Notes under the pieces: model-generated
Database searches by the model: none
Told to the model about the DNA's origin: nothing
Seen by the model: the letters and a program-made list of their open reading frames with translations, nothing else
Source of the DNA: Gramella sp. MAR_2010_147
Lineage (GTDB): Bacteria; Bacteroidota; Bacteroidia; Flavobacteriales; Flavobacteriaceae
Direction: 5' to 3'
NCBI RefSeq assembly: GCF_900105135.1
Contig: NZ_LT629741.1
Location: 248,001-312,000 of the forward strand
Length of the DNA: 64,000 nt
In this document: positions 43,043-52,021 of the stretch, in pieces
How positions within the stretch are numbered: the first letter of the stretch is position 1
Layout of the letters: each line of letters starts with the position of its first letter
Made by a program: the position numbers and the translations under genes

Positions 43043-44968
43043 ATGAGTAAAGTAATTGGAATTGACTTGGGTACCACAAACTCCTGCGTAGCCGTAATGG
43101 AAGGTAGCGAGCCAACGGTGATACCTAATGCTGAAGGAAAAAGAACTACACCCTCTGTGATCGCATTCGTAGAAGGTGGCGAAATAAAAGTGGGTGATCC
43201 TGCAAAACGTCAGGCAGTAACAAACCCAACTAAGACTATTTCTTCCATAAAGAGATTTATGGGAAATAAGTATTCTGAATCTTCAAAGGAAGCAGGAAGA
43301 GTACCTTATACTGTAAAAAAAGGTGATAATGATACTCCTCGTGTAGAAATAGACGGGCGTCTTTATACTCCACAGGAACTTTCTGCTATGGTACTTCAGA
43401 AAATGAAGAAAACTGCTGAAGATTATCTTGGACAGGATGTAACCGAGGCGGTAATTACCGTACCTGCATATTTTAATGACTCTCAGCGTCACGCAACAAA
43501 AGAAGCTGGAGAGATCGCAGGTCTTAAAGTTAGAAGAATAATTAACGAGCCTACTGCTGCGGCATTGGCTTATGGATTGGATAAAAAATCTCAGGATCAG
43601 AAGATCGCGGTGTATGACCTTGGTGGTGGTACTTTCGATATTTCTATTCTTGAATTAGGAGATGGTGTATTTGAAGTGTTATCTACTAATGGTGATACGC
43701 ATCTTGGTGGTGATGATTTTGATGAAGTATTAATAGATTACCTTGCAGATAACTTCAAAAAAGCTGAAGATATTGATCTTAGAAAAGATCCTATGGCACT
43801 TCAACGTTTGAAGGAAGCTGCAGAGAAAGCGAAGATCGAGTTGTCTTCTTCTTCTCAAACAGAAATTAACCTTCCATACGTAACTGCTACTTCAAGCGGA
43901 CCAAAACACCTTGTAGAAACAATTTCTCGTTCTAAATTCGAGCAGTTAGCTGCGGAATTAGTAACAAGATCTATGGAGCCGGTGAAAAAAGCACTTAGTG
44001 ACGCAGGTCTTTCAAAAAGTGATATCGATGAAGTGATTCTTGTAGGTGGTTCAACCCGTATTCCTAAGATCCAGGAAGAAGTTGAAGCATTCTTCGGAAA
44101 GAAACCTTCTAAAGGTGTAAACCCGGATGAGGTTGTTGCAATTGGAGCAGCTATTCAAGGTGGTGTACTTACAGGAGATGTTAAAGATGTATTACTTCTT
44201 GATGTAACTCCACTTTCTCTAGGTATTGAAACGATGGGAGGAGTGAACACGAAGCTGATCGAGTCTAACACGACGATTCCAACTAAGAAGTCACAGACAT
44301 TCTCTACAGCGGCAGATAATCAGCCTTCAGTGGAGATCCACGTGCTACAGGGAGAGCGTCCAATGGCGACAGATAATAAGACTATTGGTAGATTCCACTT
44401 AGACGGAATTCCGCCAGCGCCAAGAGGAACTCCTCAAATTGAAGTGACTTTTGATATTGATGCCAACGGTATCATTAAAGTAAGCGCTACAGATAAGGCA
44501 ACTGGTAAGTCTCAGGATATTCGTATCGAAGCTTCTTCAGGATTAACCGAAGAGGAAATCGAGAAAATGAAGAAAGAGGCTGAAGCAAATGCTGATGCAG
44601 ATAAGCAGGCAAAAGAGAAAGTTGATAAGCTGAATGAAGCTGATGCAATGATCTTCCAGACTGAAAAGCAGTTGAAAGAATTTGGTGATAAATTATCTGA
44701 TGATAAGAAAAAGCCAATTGAAGATGCTTTGGAAGAGTTGAAGAAAGCTTACGAAACTAAAGAGCTTGATCAAATCACTCCAGCTTTAGATAAGATCAAT
44801 GAAGCATGGAAAACAGCTTCAGAAGAGATGTATAAAGCGCAGGCAGAAGCTCAGGGTGGAGCAAACGGACAGCCAGGTGGACCACAACAAGGTGCAACCG
44901 GAGCTGAAGGTGGAGACGCCAAGAGTGGAGATGATGTAGAAGATGTAGATTTTGAAGAAGTAAAGTAA
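43043..44968 (+). CDS. dnaK: Hsp70 chaperone DnaK
   Basis: The 641-residue Hsp70 has the phosphate loop [52 protein letters not shown] and [10 protein letters not shown] in the ATPase domain. The substrate-binding domain begins near [14 protein letters not shown], and a Gly/Gln-rich tail ends [11 protein letters not shown]. It acts with DnaJ and GrpE in protein folding and heat-shock control. Neither partner is adjacent, so it stands as a single gene. Confidence 0.99.
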   Translation: MSKVIGIDLGTTNSCVAVMEGSEPTVIPNAEGKRTTPSVIAFVEGGEIKVGDPAKRQAVTNPTKTISSIKRFMGNKYSESSKEAGRVPYTVKKGDNDTPRVEIDGRLYTPQELSAMVLQKMKKTAEDYLGQDVTEAVITVPAYFNDSQRHATKEAGEIAGLKVRRIINEPTAAALAYGLDKKSQDQKIAVYDLGGGTFDISILELGDGVFEVLSTNGDTHLGGDDFDEVLIDYLADNFKKAEDIDLRKDPMALQRLKEAAEKAKIELSSSSQTEINLPYVTATSSGPKHLVETISRSKFEQLAAELVTRSMEPVKKALSDAGLSKSDIDEVILVGGSTRIPKIQEEVEAFFGKKPSKGVNPDEVVAIGAAIQGGVLTGDVKDVLLLDVTPLSLGIETMGGVNTKLIESNTTIPTKKSQTFSTAADNQPSVEIHVLQGERPMATDNKTIGRFHLDGIPPAPRGTPQIEVTFDIDANGIIKVSATDKATGKSQDIRIEASSGLTEEEIEKMKKEAEANADADKQAKEKVDKLNEADAMIFQTEKQLKEFGDKLSDDKKKPIEDALEELKKAYETKELDQITPALDKINEAWKTASEEMYKAQAEAQGGANGQPGGPQQGATGAEGGDAKSGDDVEDVDFEEVK

Positions 44969-45270
44969 GCAGCGAACATATCTTGTAAAACAAGATGTTC
45001 TGAATCGCTTATCCCGAGCATAGCGAGGGATCTTTACAAATCTAAATAAAGTAAAAGCACGATCTAATTGGGTCGTGCTTTTTTTTTTAGCCAAAAGTTT
45101 TGTTCCAGTAAAATATAGAGAATAGCTTATTTTGAGCGAAGCAAGTAATCTCTAAAATTCAGTTTGAAATCTGAGCAAACCATAAAGCCCACTCATTAAT
45201 TGGTTACGCTCTATTTATTTATATTACGCAACTATTTCGTAGTTTCTGTATCTTTTAATAAACTGTCAGT
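44969..45270 (+). other. 302 bp gap after dnaK: hairpin, repeats, terminator
   Basis: Directly after dnaK, GAACAT/ATGTTC plus CTTGT/ACAAG (44974-45000) form a bulged hairpin. A short repeat TTATCCCGAGCATAGCGAGG with ATCT (45009-45032) follows; a related copy lies at 45935-45953. Then comes the terminator at 45053, and a degenerate family-B stretch (TTTTGAGCGAAGCAAGTAAT, 45132-45151). TATCTTTT at 45249-45256 is a near-match -7 box for the next gene. No ORF. Confidence 0.55.
45053..45088 (+). terminator. Rho-independent terminator of dnaK
   Basis: AAAAGCACGA (45053-45062) pairs with TCGTGCTTTT (45073-45082) across a 10-base loop, and ten consecutive T's run from 45079 to 45088. Confidence 0.9.
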
Positions 45271-45903
45271 ATGAAGAAGGTAATATTTATTTCTGCATTA
45301 ATTTTTTTAGTTTCTTGTAGTACTGATGATTCCATCACTACCGATGGATTTGAACCAATTTCTGAAAAATATCCTTTTGATGATCTCAATCCCGAAGTAG
45401 AAACTAGTTATTGGGAGCTTAATTATGCATTAGTAAAGGGCCGTGATGATTTTGATGAAGAGATAATAGTGCAAAACGGAGTGATATGTGTTGATGCTGA
45501 AGAAGAATTATGCCAGGAGGAATTTAGAAATTTAAAACCAGAATTTGGTTTTGCACCCAGTTGCCTTCCGGGATTATGTTTTTTTTATTTAAAATATCAG
45601 GCTGATGGTCAAAATCATTTGGTAGGTTCCAAAGCTGAATTACTTCAATTTCTAGGTGATATAAATACAAAAGACGAAGCTTTACTTTGGGTCCGGGCGA
45701 ATGATTATTACTTTCGAATTAACGATATCGATGCTGGTGCTATTAAAGAGGTGAATTCTAACTTTGAACTTATTGTATTAAAGACAGTTAGTTATTGTAC
45801 TCCTGTTCAAAGTAATAGATATCATCTTTTAATCAAATCTAATGGCGAGATTGAAGTGCTTAAAGAAGAAGTGTTTTCTGTTGATGAAAATTCCTGTGTG
45901 TAA
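45271..45903 (+). CDS. Uncharacterised lipoprotein
   Basis: The 210-residue protein has a lipoprotein signal (ISALIFLVSC, Cys near 16). The acidic mature part begins STDDSITTDGFEP and contains six further cysteines spaced as if for disulfides (VICVDAEEELCQEE, SCLPGLC, SYCTP, NSCV), in keeping with an exported location. I recognise no domain. It is a single gene with its own terminator 80 bp downstream. Confidence 0.75.
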   Translation: MKKVIFISALIFLVSCSTDDSITTDGFEPISEKYPFDDLNPEVETSYWELNYALVKGRDDFDEEIIVQNGVICVDAEEELCQEEFRNLKPEFGFAPSCLPGLCFFYLKYQADGQNHLVGSKAELLQFLGDINTKDEALLWVRANDYYFRINDIDAGAIKEVNSNFELIVLKTVSYCTPVQSNRYHLLIKSNGEIEVLKEEVFSVDENSCV

Positions 45904-45984
45904 TCTATAATAAGAATAAGATTTGATTAAACTTATCCCGATTAGGGCGAGGATCTGCAAAATATCGAATCGTAATAAATGTTT

Positions 45985-46013
45985 AAAGTCTCGCAGAAAT
46001 GCGAGGCTTTTTT
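45985..46013 (+). terminator. Rho-independent terminator after the lipoprotein gene
   Basis: AAAGTCTCGC (45985-45994) pairs with GCGAGGCTTT (46001-46010) with one T-G wobble and a 6-base loop, followed by T's to 46013. Confidence 0.85.
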
Positions 46014-46025
46014 ATGGGCTATTAC

Positions 46026-46083
46026 ATCATCCTGAATTTGATTCAGGATCTGATGAAAAGCTGAAACAAGTTCAGCTGGATGA
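46026..46083 (+). repeat. Family-A dispersed palindromic repeat, copy 6
   Basis: ATCATCCTGAATTTGATTCA, GGATCT, then AGCTGAAACAAGTTCAGCTG. It lies in the convergent gap between the lipoprotein and second Nramp genes, outside the arginine operon. Confidence 0.7.
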
Positions 46084-46088
46084 TACAC

Positions 46089-46116
46089 TGGTCATTTCCG
46101 AAAAATGAAATGACCA
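46089..46116. repeat. 10-bp inverted repeat
   Basis: TGGTCATTTC (46089-46098) and GAAATGACCA (46107-46116) with an 8-base loop. It lies 10 bp beyond the stop of the minus-strand Nramp gene. No T-run follows on either strand. Confidence 0.55.
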
Positions 46117-46126
46117 TGAAAATTAC

Positions 46127-47383
46127 TTAATTAAAGAGTGTATAGATATAAACAACATTAAAGCCAATTAATATCACAAAACAGATTAAACTGAATATAC
46201 GGTAAACTTTACCTGGCCTGTCTGCCTTTTTAAGATCATTACACGTAACCAGTTTATAATTAAACCAGGCCAGAAAGGGTGCTGAAAGAAAAGATAAAGC
46301 AGTAGCTAAATCAATCAAAACCGTAAAGGAAGCTGTGAAAAAAAATAATATGAGCAGTGAAAGTATGGGAATAATAAAAACATTCAATTTATAGCTATTC
46401 CACTTTTCTTCTTTTCCCCATTCAGATTTTTCTTCGGAAAAAACTTCCGAAATCACTCTGGGAAATGCATCGGTTACTGCAAGAGTAGTGGAAAGCATGG
46501 CAATAAAGGCTGCAATACCAATTAAAGGTTTACTCCAGTCTCCCAAAGTTTTTCCGTAGAGATCTATTAATTGCCCTGAAAATTCAACCGTGTTTCCCGA
46601 AAAATTCATTTCGCTTCCAAACATGATCAAAGCTCCCATTAAAAAGAACAGAAGTCCGATAATAGCCGCAGCGAAATAACCGACATTAAAATCAAAAAAA
46701 GCTTCTTTTAAAGTAGTTTTCTTTTTATTTCCAATTGCTTTTTCTTTGGTCCAGATAGAATGCCATACAGAAGCATCAAGCGGAATAGGCATCCAACCCA
46801 TAAATGAGATGATAAACGCAATTCCTACTTTATTCCAGATATCAGGTGTTTCTATGGCTATAGCATTTCCCAGTCTGCCATCTCCGAAAGCTAAAATCAC
46901 AGCCAGTAAAGTCGCTATTCCAAGAAGGCTTACAATGGCTTTCATAGTTTTGTCGAGTGCGGGATATTTCCCGATTAAAAGTAGTGCTATACAAATACCA
47001 ATAATGATAAAACTCCAGGTAAACGTAGACCAGCCCATCCCGAATAATTTTTCAGCAAGACCAGCGGTTACGATAGTGACCGCTGCCTGAATAATGAACA
47101 TACTTCCAACGGTGATCAGTATGAAAGTCCAGTAAGGGAATTTACCCAGTTTTTTATATCCTGTAATTAAATGATTGCCTGTTCCAGCGGCATAACGTGG
47201 TCCAAATTCTAAAAATGGATATTTGGTAATGCAGGCAAGTATTAAAACCCATAATAGTAAAAAACCATAATCTGCGCCTGCACGGGTAGCCTGAACCAGG
47301 TGAGAAACGCCGATGGCTGCTCCGGCTAAAAGAAATCCGGGGCCTAAAGTTTTTAAAATGGAGCTTTTAGATTTGTTATTCAT
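46127..47383 (-). CDS. Second divergent Nramp-family transporter
   Basis: The 418-residue protein has about eleven helices and the Nramp/LeuT-fold N-terminus LGPGFLLAGAAIG. At the helix-1 metal site DPGN is replaced by GVSH (residues 25-28), and at helix 6 the MPH motif reads MPI (GWMPIPLDAS). Asp and Asn ligands of manganese transporters are thus missing. It is different from, and not adjacent to, the operon-bound Nramp at 2889. Substrate unknown. Confidence 0.85.
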   Translation of the reverse strand: MNNKSKSSILKTLGPGFLLAGAAIGVSHLVQATRAGADYGFLLLWVLILACITKYPFLEFGPRYAAGTGNHLITGYKKLGKFPYWTFILITVGSMFIIQAAVTIVTAGLAEKLFGMGWSTFTWSFIIIGICIALLLIGKYPALDKTMKAIVSLLGIATLLAVILAFGDGRLGNAIAIETPDIWNKVGIAFIISFMGWMPIPLDASVWHSIWTKEKAIGNKKKTTLKEAFFDFNVGYFAAAIIGLLFFLMGALIMFGSEMNFSGNTVEFSGQLIDLYGKTLGDWSKPLIGIAAFIAMLSTTLAVTDAFPRVISEVFSEEKSEWGKEEKWNSYKLNVFIIPILSLLILFFFTASFTVLIDLATALSFLSAPFLAWFNYKLVTCNDLKKADRPGKVYRIFSLICFVILIGFNVVYIYTLFN

Positions 47384-47396
47384 TAATGGTTATTAT

Positions 47397-47459
47397 GCGT
47401 CAAGCTAAACTTGTTTCAGTTTTCAAATGATAAGATCCTGAAAACAAGTTCAGGATGAC
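47397..47459 (-). repeat. Family-A dispersed palindromic repeat, copy 7
   Basis: GCGTCAAGCTAAACTTGTTT, CAG, then GATCCTGAAAACAAGTTCAG GATGA. It occupies the gap between the second Nramp gene and the esterase gene. Confidence 0.65.
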
Positions 47460-47473
47460 ATGATAGGATCAAA

Positions 47474-48109
47474 TTAAGCAAATTTTGAGATCAATTCAGT
47501 ATTTACTTCATGCCCGCCTTTAAAACTTTCAATTCTTAAATTATTAGGAAATAAATTGTGCAGTCTCTTTTCTTCTACTTTGATAATTCCATTTTCCAGA
47601 TATTTATCCTCTGTTCCGTATATAAAAGTAAAATGGGTGTTATCCAGGAATTTAAAATCTTCTGTCTCTAATTCCTGCGGAACTTTCCCGGAATGCATGA
47701 TCAAATTCTTACACTCAATTTTTCTTCTGGCCACGAATCTGGTGGCTACTGAAACTCCTTGTGAGTATCCCAGAATATTCAAATTTTCTACTTCAAATAA
47801 GTTTTCAGCTTCAAAAACTGCATCAAGATACTTCAGCATATTCTCAATTTCCGTTTCGGTATTTTCCTTCGTAAGCCATGAAGAACCTACATGCCGGTAT
47901 TCGCCATTCAAATAATATTTAGACTGAGCCTGAGGGGCGATGATATAATTTTCATCTGCATTCAAATGCTTAAAGTACTTCAGGAAATACCGGCTTAAAT
48001 AACCAATTCCGTGAAAAACCAGCCACACGTTCTTAGTCTTATGGGTTTTCTGATTTAAGGTTGAATAGGTGTTGGATATTGAATAAGAAACACTTTTCTC
48101 TTTGCTCAT
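47474..48109 (-). CDS. Serine esterase / phospholipase-like alpha/beta hydrolase
   Basis: The 211-residue protein has VWLVFHGIGYLSRYF as the oxyanion region, the nucleophile elbow GYSQG (LNILGYSQGVSVATRF), an Asp in FIYGTEDKYL and a final GGHEVN His. The triad is complete. It resembles carboxylesterase/phospholipase family proteins. It is divergent from the thioesterase gene of the men cluster, 48 bp apart, but a menaquinone role is not evident (MenH has a different signature). Confidence 0.85.
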   Translation of the reverse strand: MSKEKSVSYSISNTYSTLNQKTHKTKNVWLVFHGIGYLSRYFLKYFKHLNADENYIIAPQAQSKYYLNGEYRHVGSSWLTKENTETEIENMLKYLDAVFEAENLFEVENLNILGYSQGVSVATRFVARRKIECKNLIMHSGKVPQELETEDFKFLDNTHFTFIYGTEDKYLENGIIKVEEKRLHNLFPNNLRIESFKGGHEVNTELISKFA

Positions 48110-48126
48110 GGTTCTTTGCTGTTTTG

Positions 48127-48141
48127 TACTTTTACAAAGTA
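48127..48141. promoter_or_regulatory. Symmetrical element in a divergent promoter region
   Basis: TACTTT-TAC-AAAGTA sits in the centre of the 48 bp between the divergent esterase and thioesterase genes. TACTTTTA on the plus strand is one base from TAnnTTTG. It could be two overlapping promoters or an operator. Confidence 0.3.
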
Positions 48142-48157
48142 ACCAATCTTTTAAACG

Positions 48158-48580
48158 ATGACGAAGGAAGAACTGCTAGAGCTTTCAAAAAAAGTATGTG
48201 AAAATACGCTGATGGAAACTCTTGAAATAGAATTTACTGAAATTGGCGACGATTATTTGGTGGCTAAAATGCCGGTAAATTCCAGAGTGCACCAACCGGA
48301 TGGAGTTTTACATGGGGGCGCAAGTGTAGCTCTGGCAGAGAGTGTTGGCAGCATGGCCAGTTATGTTTTCCTGGACACCGATAAATATTTTGTTCGTGGA
48401 ATTGAAATTTCTGCAAATCATTTGAAAAGTATTAAAGAAGGCTGGGTTTTTGCAAAAGCCACTTTTGTTCATAAAGGTAGGACTACCCAGTTATTTGAGA
48501 TCAGGATTACAGATGAGGCGGCGAATCTTATTTCTATCGTAAAACTTACCACTATTGCACTTCCAAAACAAGAAAAATAA
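48158..48580 (+). CDS. menI: Hotdog-fold thioesterase, probable DHNA-CoA thioesterase
   Basis: This is a 140-residue PaaI-type hotdog protein with HQPDGVLHGGASVALAES, where the Asp/Glu and HGG form the active site. Its stop overlaps the ATG of isochorismate synthase and menD follows. By context it most likely removes CoA from 1,4-dihydroxy-2-naphthoyl-CoA. The family also hydrolyses other aryl- and acyl-CoAs, so the assignment rests on neighbours. Confidence 0.8.
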   Translation: MTKEELLELSKKVCENTLMETLEIEFTEIGDDYLVAKMPVNSRVHQPDGVLHGGASVALAESVGSMASYVFLDTDKYFVRGIEISANHLKSIKEGWVFAKATFVHKGRTTQLFEIRITDEAANLISIVKLTTIALPKQEK

Positions 48581-49725
48581 TGGAGCAGGATGATTTTTTT
48601 CAGGAATTAAAAGCACATTTACAGGATAATAATCCATTTGTGGTTTATAGAAAACCCGGTTCTAACAAGGTAAAAGCCTTAATGCAGAATGATAAATTTT
48701 CTCATAAAACAAAAGATCTTTCTGAAAGCGGATTCGTATTCGCTCCATTTAATTCGGAAGCTAATTCTTATTTAATCCCAACAGATCATTCTAGTTGTTT
48801 TGAATTCCAATACCCAGCCGAAACGATTTTAGATGACAGGCTTAATGAGTTTTCTTCAACCATAGATTTTGAGTATATGGAGGAGGACCAGAAAGTTCAT
48901 GAAAATCTGGTTCAAAAGGGCATCAATGCGATAAAGGAAGGAGACATGCAAAAAGTGGTATTGTCCAGATTTGAGCGAGTTCAGTTATATGATCCAGATC
49001 CCATCAGGATTTTTAAGAATCTCCTGAATAAATATCCACAAGCTTTTGTTTATGTGTGGTTTCATCCTGAAACCGGTTACTGGCTGGGCGCAACTCCTGA
49101 AACACTTTTGAATGTAGAGCGAAACCGTTTCAAAACAATGGCATTGGCGGGAACTCAAATTTTTAAAGGTGAAATAGAGGTGGAGTGGGAAAAAAAAGAA
49201 ATAGAAGAACAGGAATTCGTTACCGATTATATTCTGAAGTCCCTTCAAAAAACCAGGGGAGTAAACAATATAAATGCCACGAACCCATATTCAGCAAAGG
49301 CCGGTAGTTTATTGCATATTTGTACCGATATCTCAGGAAAATTAGATAGCCTTGATGATCTGGACAATCTGGTGAAAACCTTACATCCAACTCCTGCGGT
49401 TTGTGGACTACCCAAACAAAAAGCCCTTAGCTTTATTTTAGAGCAAGAAGATTATAATAGGGAGTTCTATTCGGGGTATCTCGGAGAACTGAATATGAAG
49501 ACAGAAAACAAGAGAAATTCCAACCGAAGAAATCAGGAAAATCAACAATTTGCCGCCATTTCTACAAAAACTGATCTATTCGTGAATTTAAGGTGTATGA
49601 AGTTGAAGGATGGAAATGCCAGAATTTTTGTAGGCGGTGGAATTACTAAAGATTCAAACGCAGCAGATGAGTGGATGGAAACTGTGAACAAATCCCAGAC
49701 CATGAAAGCGGTTCTTGTTAAATAA
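48580..49725 (+). CDS. menF: Isochorismate synthase
   Basis: The 381-residue chorismate-utilising enzyme has the ADC/ICS signature: KVVLSRFERV, WLGATPETLL, FKTMALAGT, HPTPAVCGLPKQKA and YSGYLGELN. The Mg-binding glutamates lie in QEFVTDYI and the C-terminal GGGI segment. It converts chorismate to isochorismate for menaquinone. Shorter than E. coli MenF because the N-terminal region is reduced, as usual in this group. Confidence 0.93.
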   Translation: MEQDDFFQELKAHLQDNNPFVVYRKPGSNKVKALMQNDKFSHKTKDLSESGFVFAPFNSEANSYLIPTDHSSCFEFQYPAETILDDRLNEFSSTIDFEYMEEDQKVHENLVQKGINAIKEGDMQKVVLSRFERVQLYDPDPIRIFKNLLNKYPQAFVYVWFHPETGYWLGATPETLLNVERNRFKTMALAGTQIFKGEIEVEWEKKEIEEQEFVTDYILKSLQKTRGVNNINATNPYSAKAGSLLHICTDISGKLDSLDDLDNLVKTLHPTPAVCGLPKQKALSFILEQEDYNREFYSGYLGELNMKTENKRNSNRRNQENQQFAAISTKTDLFVNLRCMKLKDGNARIFVGGGITKDSNAADEWMETVNKSQTMKAVLVK

Positions 49726-49760
49726 GCTTCAAAATTATCTTTCAAATTACTGTTAAATTG

Positions 49761-49768
49761 TAATTTTG
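49761..49768 (+). promoter_or_regulatory. Candidate -7 promoter box before menD
   Basis: TAATTTTG is an exact TAnnTTTG match in the 50 bp menF-menD gap, ending 7 bases before the menD ATG. A transcript from here would have almost no 5' UTR. menD may also be read from upstream. Confidence 0.4.
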
Positions 49769-49775
49769 GGAATCT

Positions 49776-51509
49776 ATGAAGTATTCAAAAATTCCCGTTG
49801 CCCGCTCGGTGGTTGCGTTATGTGTGGCCAAAGATATCAAACATGTTGTGATTTCTCCAGGTTCCAGGAATGCACCGCTAACCATTGGTTTCACCCATCA
49901 TGACGATATAACTCCTTACAGCATCGTGGATGAGCGTTGTGCTGCTTTTTTTGCCCTGGGAATGGCACAGCAATTAAAGAAGCCCGTGGCTTTGGTATGT
50001 ACTTCAGGGTCTGCGCTTTTAAATTATTACCCGGCCATTGCGGAAGCTTTTTATAGTGATATTCCCTTAGTTATTATATCTGCTGATAGGCCCGTGGAAC
50101 GAATTGATATTGGTGACGGACAAACGATCAGGCAAAAGAACGTATTTGAAAATCACATTCTTTATTCTGCTAACCTATATTCGGAATTGGTGTTGGAGAA
50201 TGAAACTGAGGATACTAAACTTCAGCAGAAACAATTTGAAGCACGAAAACATAATGAACGGGAGATTAACCTTGCTTTGAATAAGGCAATCGAGGAGAAA
50301 GGACCTGTGCATATCAATGTTCCTTTTTATGAACCTCTTTATGATACCGTCGAAAATATTGAAGTGAATCCTTTACAAATATTCCCGGAGATCAAAGAAA
50401 GGCATTATTCCAAAAATCAGCTTCAGAATTATGCTGATGAATGGAATAGAGCCGAACGAATAATGGTGATCGTAGGCGTGGCTCAGCCAGATGCCGTGGA
50501 ACAAGAGTTTCTAAAAAAACTTGCAGATGATCCCAGTGTGATCGTTTTAACCGAAACTACCTCTAATCTACACCAGGATCAATTTTTCACCAGGATAGAC
50601 ACTTTAATCGGACCTATTGAAAAAGATGAAAACAAACAGGAATTATTTGAAAAACTCCAGCCGGACATTCTATTGACTTTTGGCGGAATGATCGTTTCGA
50701 AAAAGATCAAATCCTTTCTACGAAATTACAGTCCGAAACATCACTGGCATATAGATTCTAAAAAAGCGTATAACACCTTTTTCTGTTTAAATAAACATTT
50801 TGAAACTGATGTAAATTCATTTTTTTCTGAATTCTTTCCGTTGACTAAAACCACAGATAGTAATTATGGAGCTTTCTGGAAAAATATCAAAGAGAAAAGA
50901 CAGCAAAGACATCAGGAATACATGGCTGAAATTCCATATTCAGATCTTAAGGCTGTACAGGAAATTTATCAGAAAATTCCTCAAAATTCAATTCTATATT
51001 TCGGGAATAGTTCTACCATACGATACGCCCAGTTATTTCAATGGGATAAGAATTTGAAAATGTTTTGTAATCGTGGCACCAGTGGCATCGATGGAAGTGT
51101 TTCTACCGCTGTAGGAGCTGCAGTGAGCACTAAGGAGCCAGTAACGGTTATTACAGGCGATCTTAGCTTTTTCTACGATAGCAATGCTTTATGGAACAAT
51201 TATATTCCTTCCAGTTTCAGGATTATCGTGCTGAATAATCATGGCGGTGGAATTTTCAGAATACTTCCGGGAAAAAAGAATACGGAAAATTTCGAGAGGT
51301 ACTTTGAAACCACACATGATCTAAAAGCGGAGCCACTTTGTGAGCTTTATAATTTTGAGTATTCGAAAGCAAATTCTGAAGAAGAAATTCAATCTGCAAT
51401 GCAAGAATTTTATTCAGAAACAGGAAAACCAAAACTTCTGGAGATTTTTACCCCTAGAAAGCTAAACGATGAAGTTCTCTTAGAATATTTCAATTTTATG
51501 AAATCTTAA
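49776..51509 (+). CDS. menD: SEPHCHC synthase (MenD)
   Basis: The 577-residue ThDP enzyme joins isochorismate and 2-oxoglutarate. The N-terminal substrate motif is SPGSRNAPLTIGF and the catalytic Glu is in VDERCAAFFALGMA. The cofactor motif is GDLSFFYDSNALWNN...LNNHGGGIFRILPG. RGTSGIDGSVSTAVGAA is intact. Full length. Confidence 0.97.
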   Translation: MKYSKIPVARSVVALCVAKDIKHVVISPGSRNAPLTIGFTHHDDITPYSIVDERCAAFFALGMAQQLKKPVALVCTSGSALLNYYPAIAEAFYSDIPLVIISADRPVERIDIGDGQTIRQKNVFENHILYSANLYSELVLENETEDTKLQQKQFEARKHNEREINLALNKAIEEKGPVHINVPFYEPLYDTVENIEVNPLQIFPEIKERHYSKNQLQNYADEWNRAERIMVIVGVAQPDAVEQEFLKKLADDPSVIVLTETTSNLHQDQFFTRIDTLIGPIEKDENKQELFEKLQPDILLTFGGMIVSKKIKSFLRNYSPKHHWHIDSKKAYNTFFCLNKHFETDVNSFFSEFFPLTKTTDSNYGAFWKNIKEKRQQRHQEYMAEIPYSDLKAVQEIYQKIPQNSILYFGNSSTIRYAQLFQWDKNLKMFCNRGTSGIDGSVSTAVGAAVSTKEPVTVITGDLSFFYDSNALWNNYIPSSFRIIVLNNHGGGIFRILPGKKNTENFERYFETTHDLKAEPLCELYNFEYSKANSEEEIQSAMQEFYSETGKPKLLEIFTPRKLNDEVLLEYFNFMKS

Positions 51510-51578
51510 ACATCATCTTATCTTTCTTAAAATTCATAATTACTATATTACAATTGGAAAAACTAAAAAACTATAATT

Positions 51579-51923
51579 ATGAGTAAACTTGATGAAAAAG
51601 TAGGTAAGTATATAGACGATGTAAGGTCTAAGATTGGAGAAGATAATCCAGATGTTGATCTTATCAGGAAAATTGCACAAGCCGCAGGCCCCAGTATTTA
51701 TAATGCCGATGCTGAAACCGTATCTTCTTCCAGCGAATCTGAAGTGGAGACCGTTAAGAAAAATTTCATCATGAAAAAGCTTGGTGTTACCGATGAAGGA
51801 AAGGCAAATGAGGCAGTAAATCAGGTATTGGAGAAATATGGAAAATCTAACAGAAACAAATATAGGGTAGTGGTATACTACCTACTTACAAAGCATTTTA
51901 AGAAAGAAAGTTTATTCGATTAA
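51579..51923 (+). CDS. DUF2853 family protein
   Basis: The 114-residue cytoplasmic protein matches the small helical DUF2853 family (DEKVGKYIDDVRSKIG..., VVVYYLLTKHFKKESLFD). A central Ser/Glu-rich stretch separates two helical parts. Function unknown. It stands between menD and the CvfB-like gene and has its own terminator. TACAATTG at 51549-51556 is a near -7 box. Confidence 0.85.
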   Translation: MSKLDEKVGKYIDDVRSKIGEDNPDVDLIRKIAQAAGPSIYNADAETVSSSSESEVETVKKNFIMKKLGVTDEGKANEAVNQVLEKYGKSNRNKYRVVVYYLLTKHFKKESLFD

Positions 51924-51942
51924 TAGGAATATGAAGAAATTC

Positions 51943-51980
51943 AATCCGTTTTGGGGATATTCCTTAAAACGGATTTTTTT
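51943..51980 (+). terminator. Rho-independent terminator after the DUF2853 gene
   Basis: AATCCGTTTT (51943-51952) pairs with AAAACGGATT (51966-51975) across a 13-base loop, with a T-run reaching 51980. Confidence 0.9.
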
Positions 51981-51995
51981 ATATACGATTAACAG

Positions 51996-52003
51996 TATCT
52001 TTG
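51996..52003 (+). promoter_or_regulatory. -7 promoter box for the CvfB-like gene
   Basis: TATCTTTG is an exact TAnnTTTG match, 18 bp before ATG 52022 and just downstream of the preceding terminator. This position argues against starting the protein further upstream. Confidence 0.55.
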
Positions 52004-52021
52004 TGTGCTAAATTTTATGCT

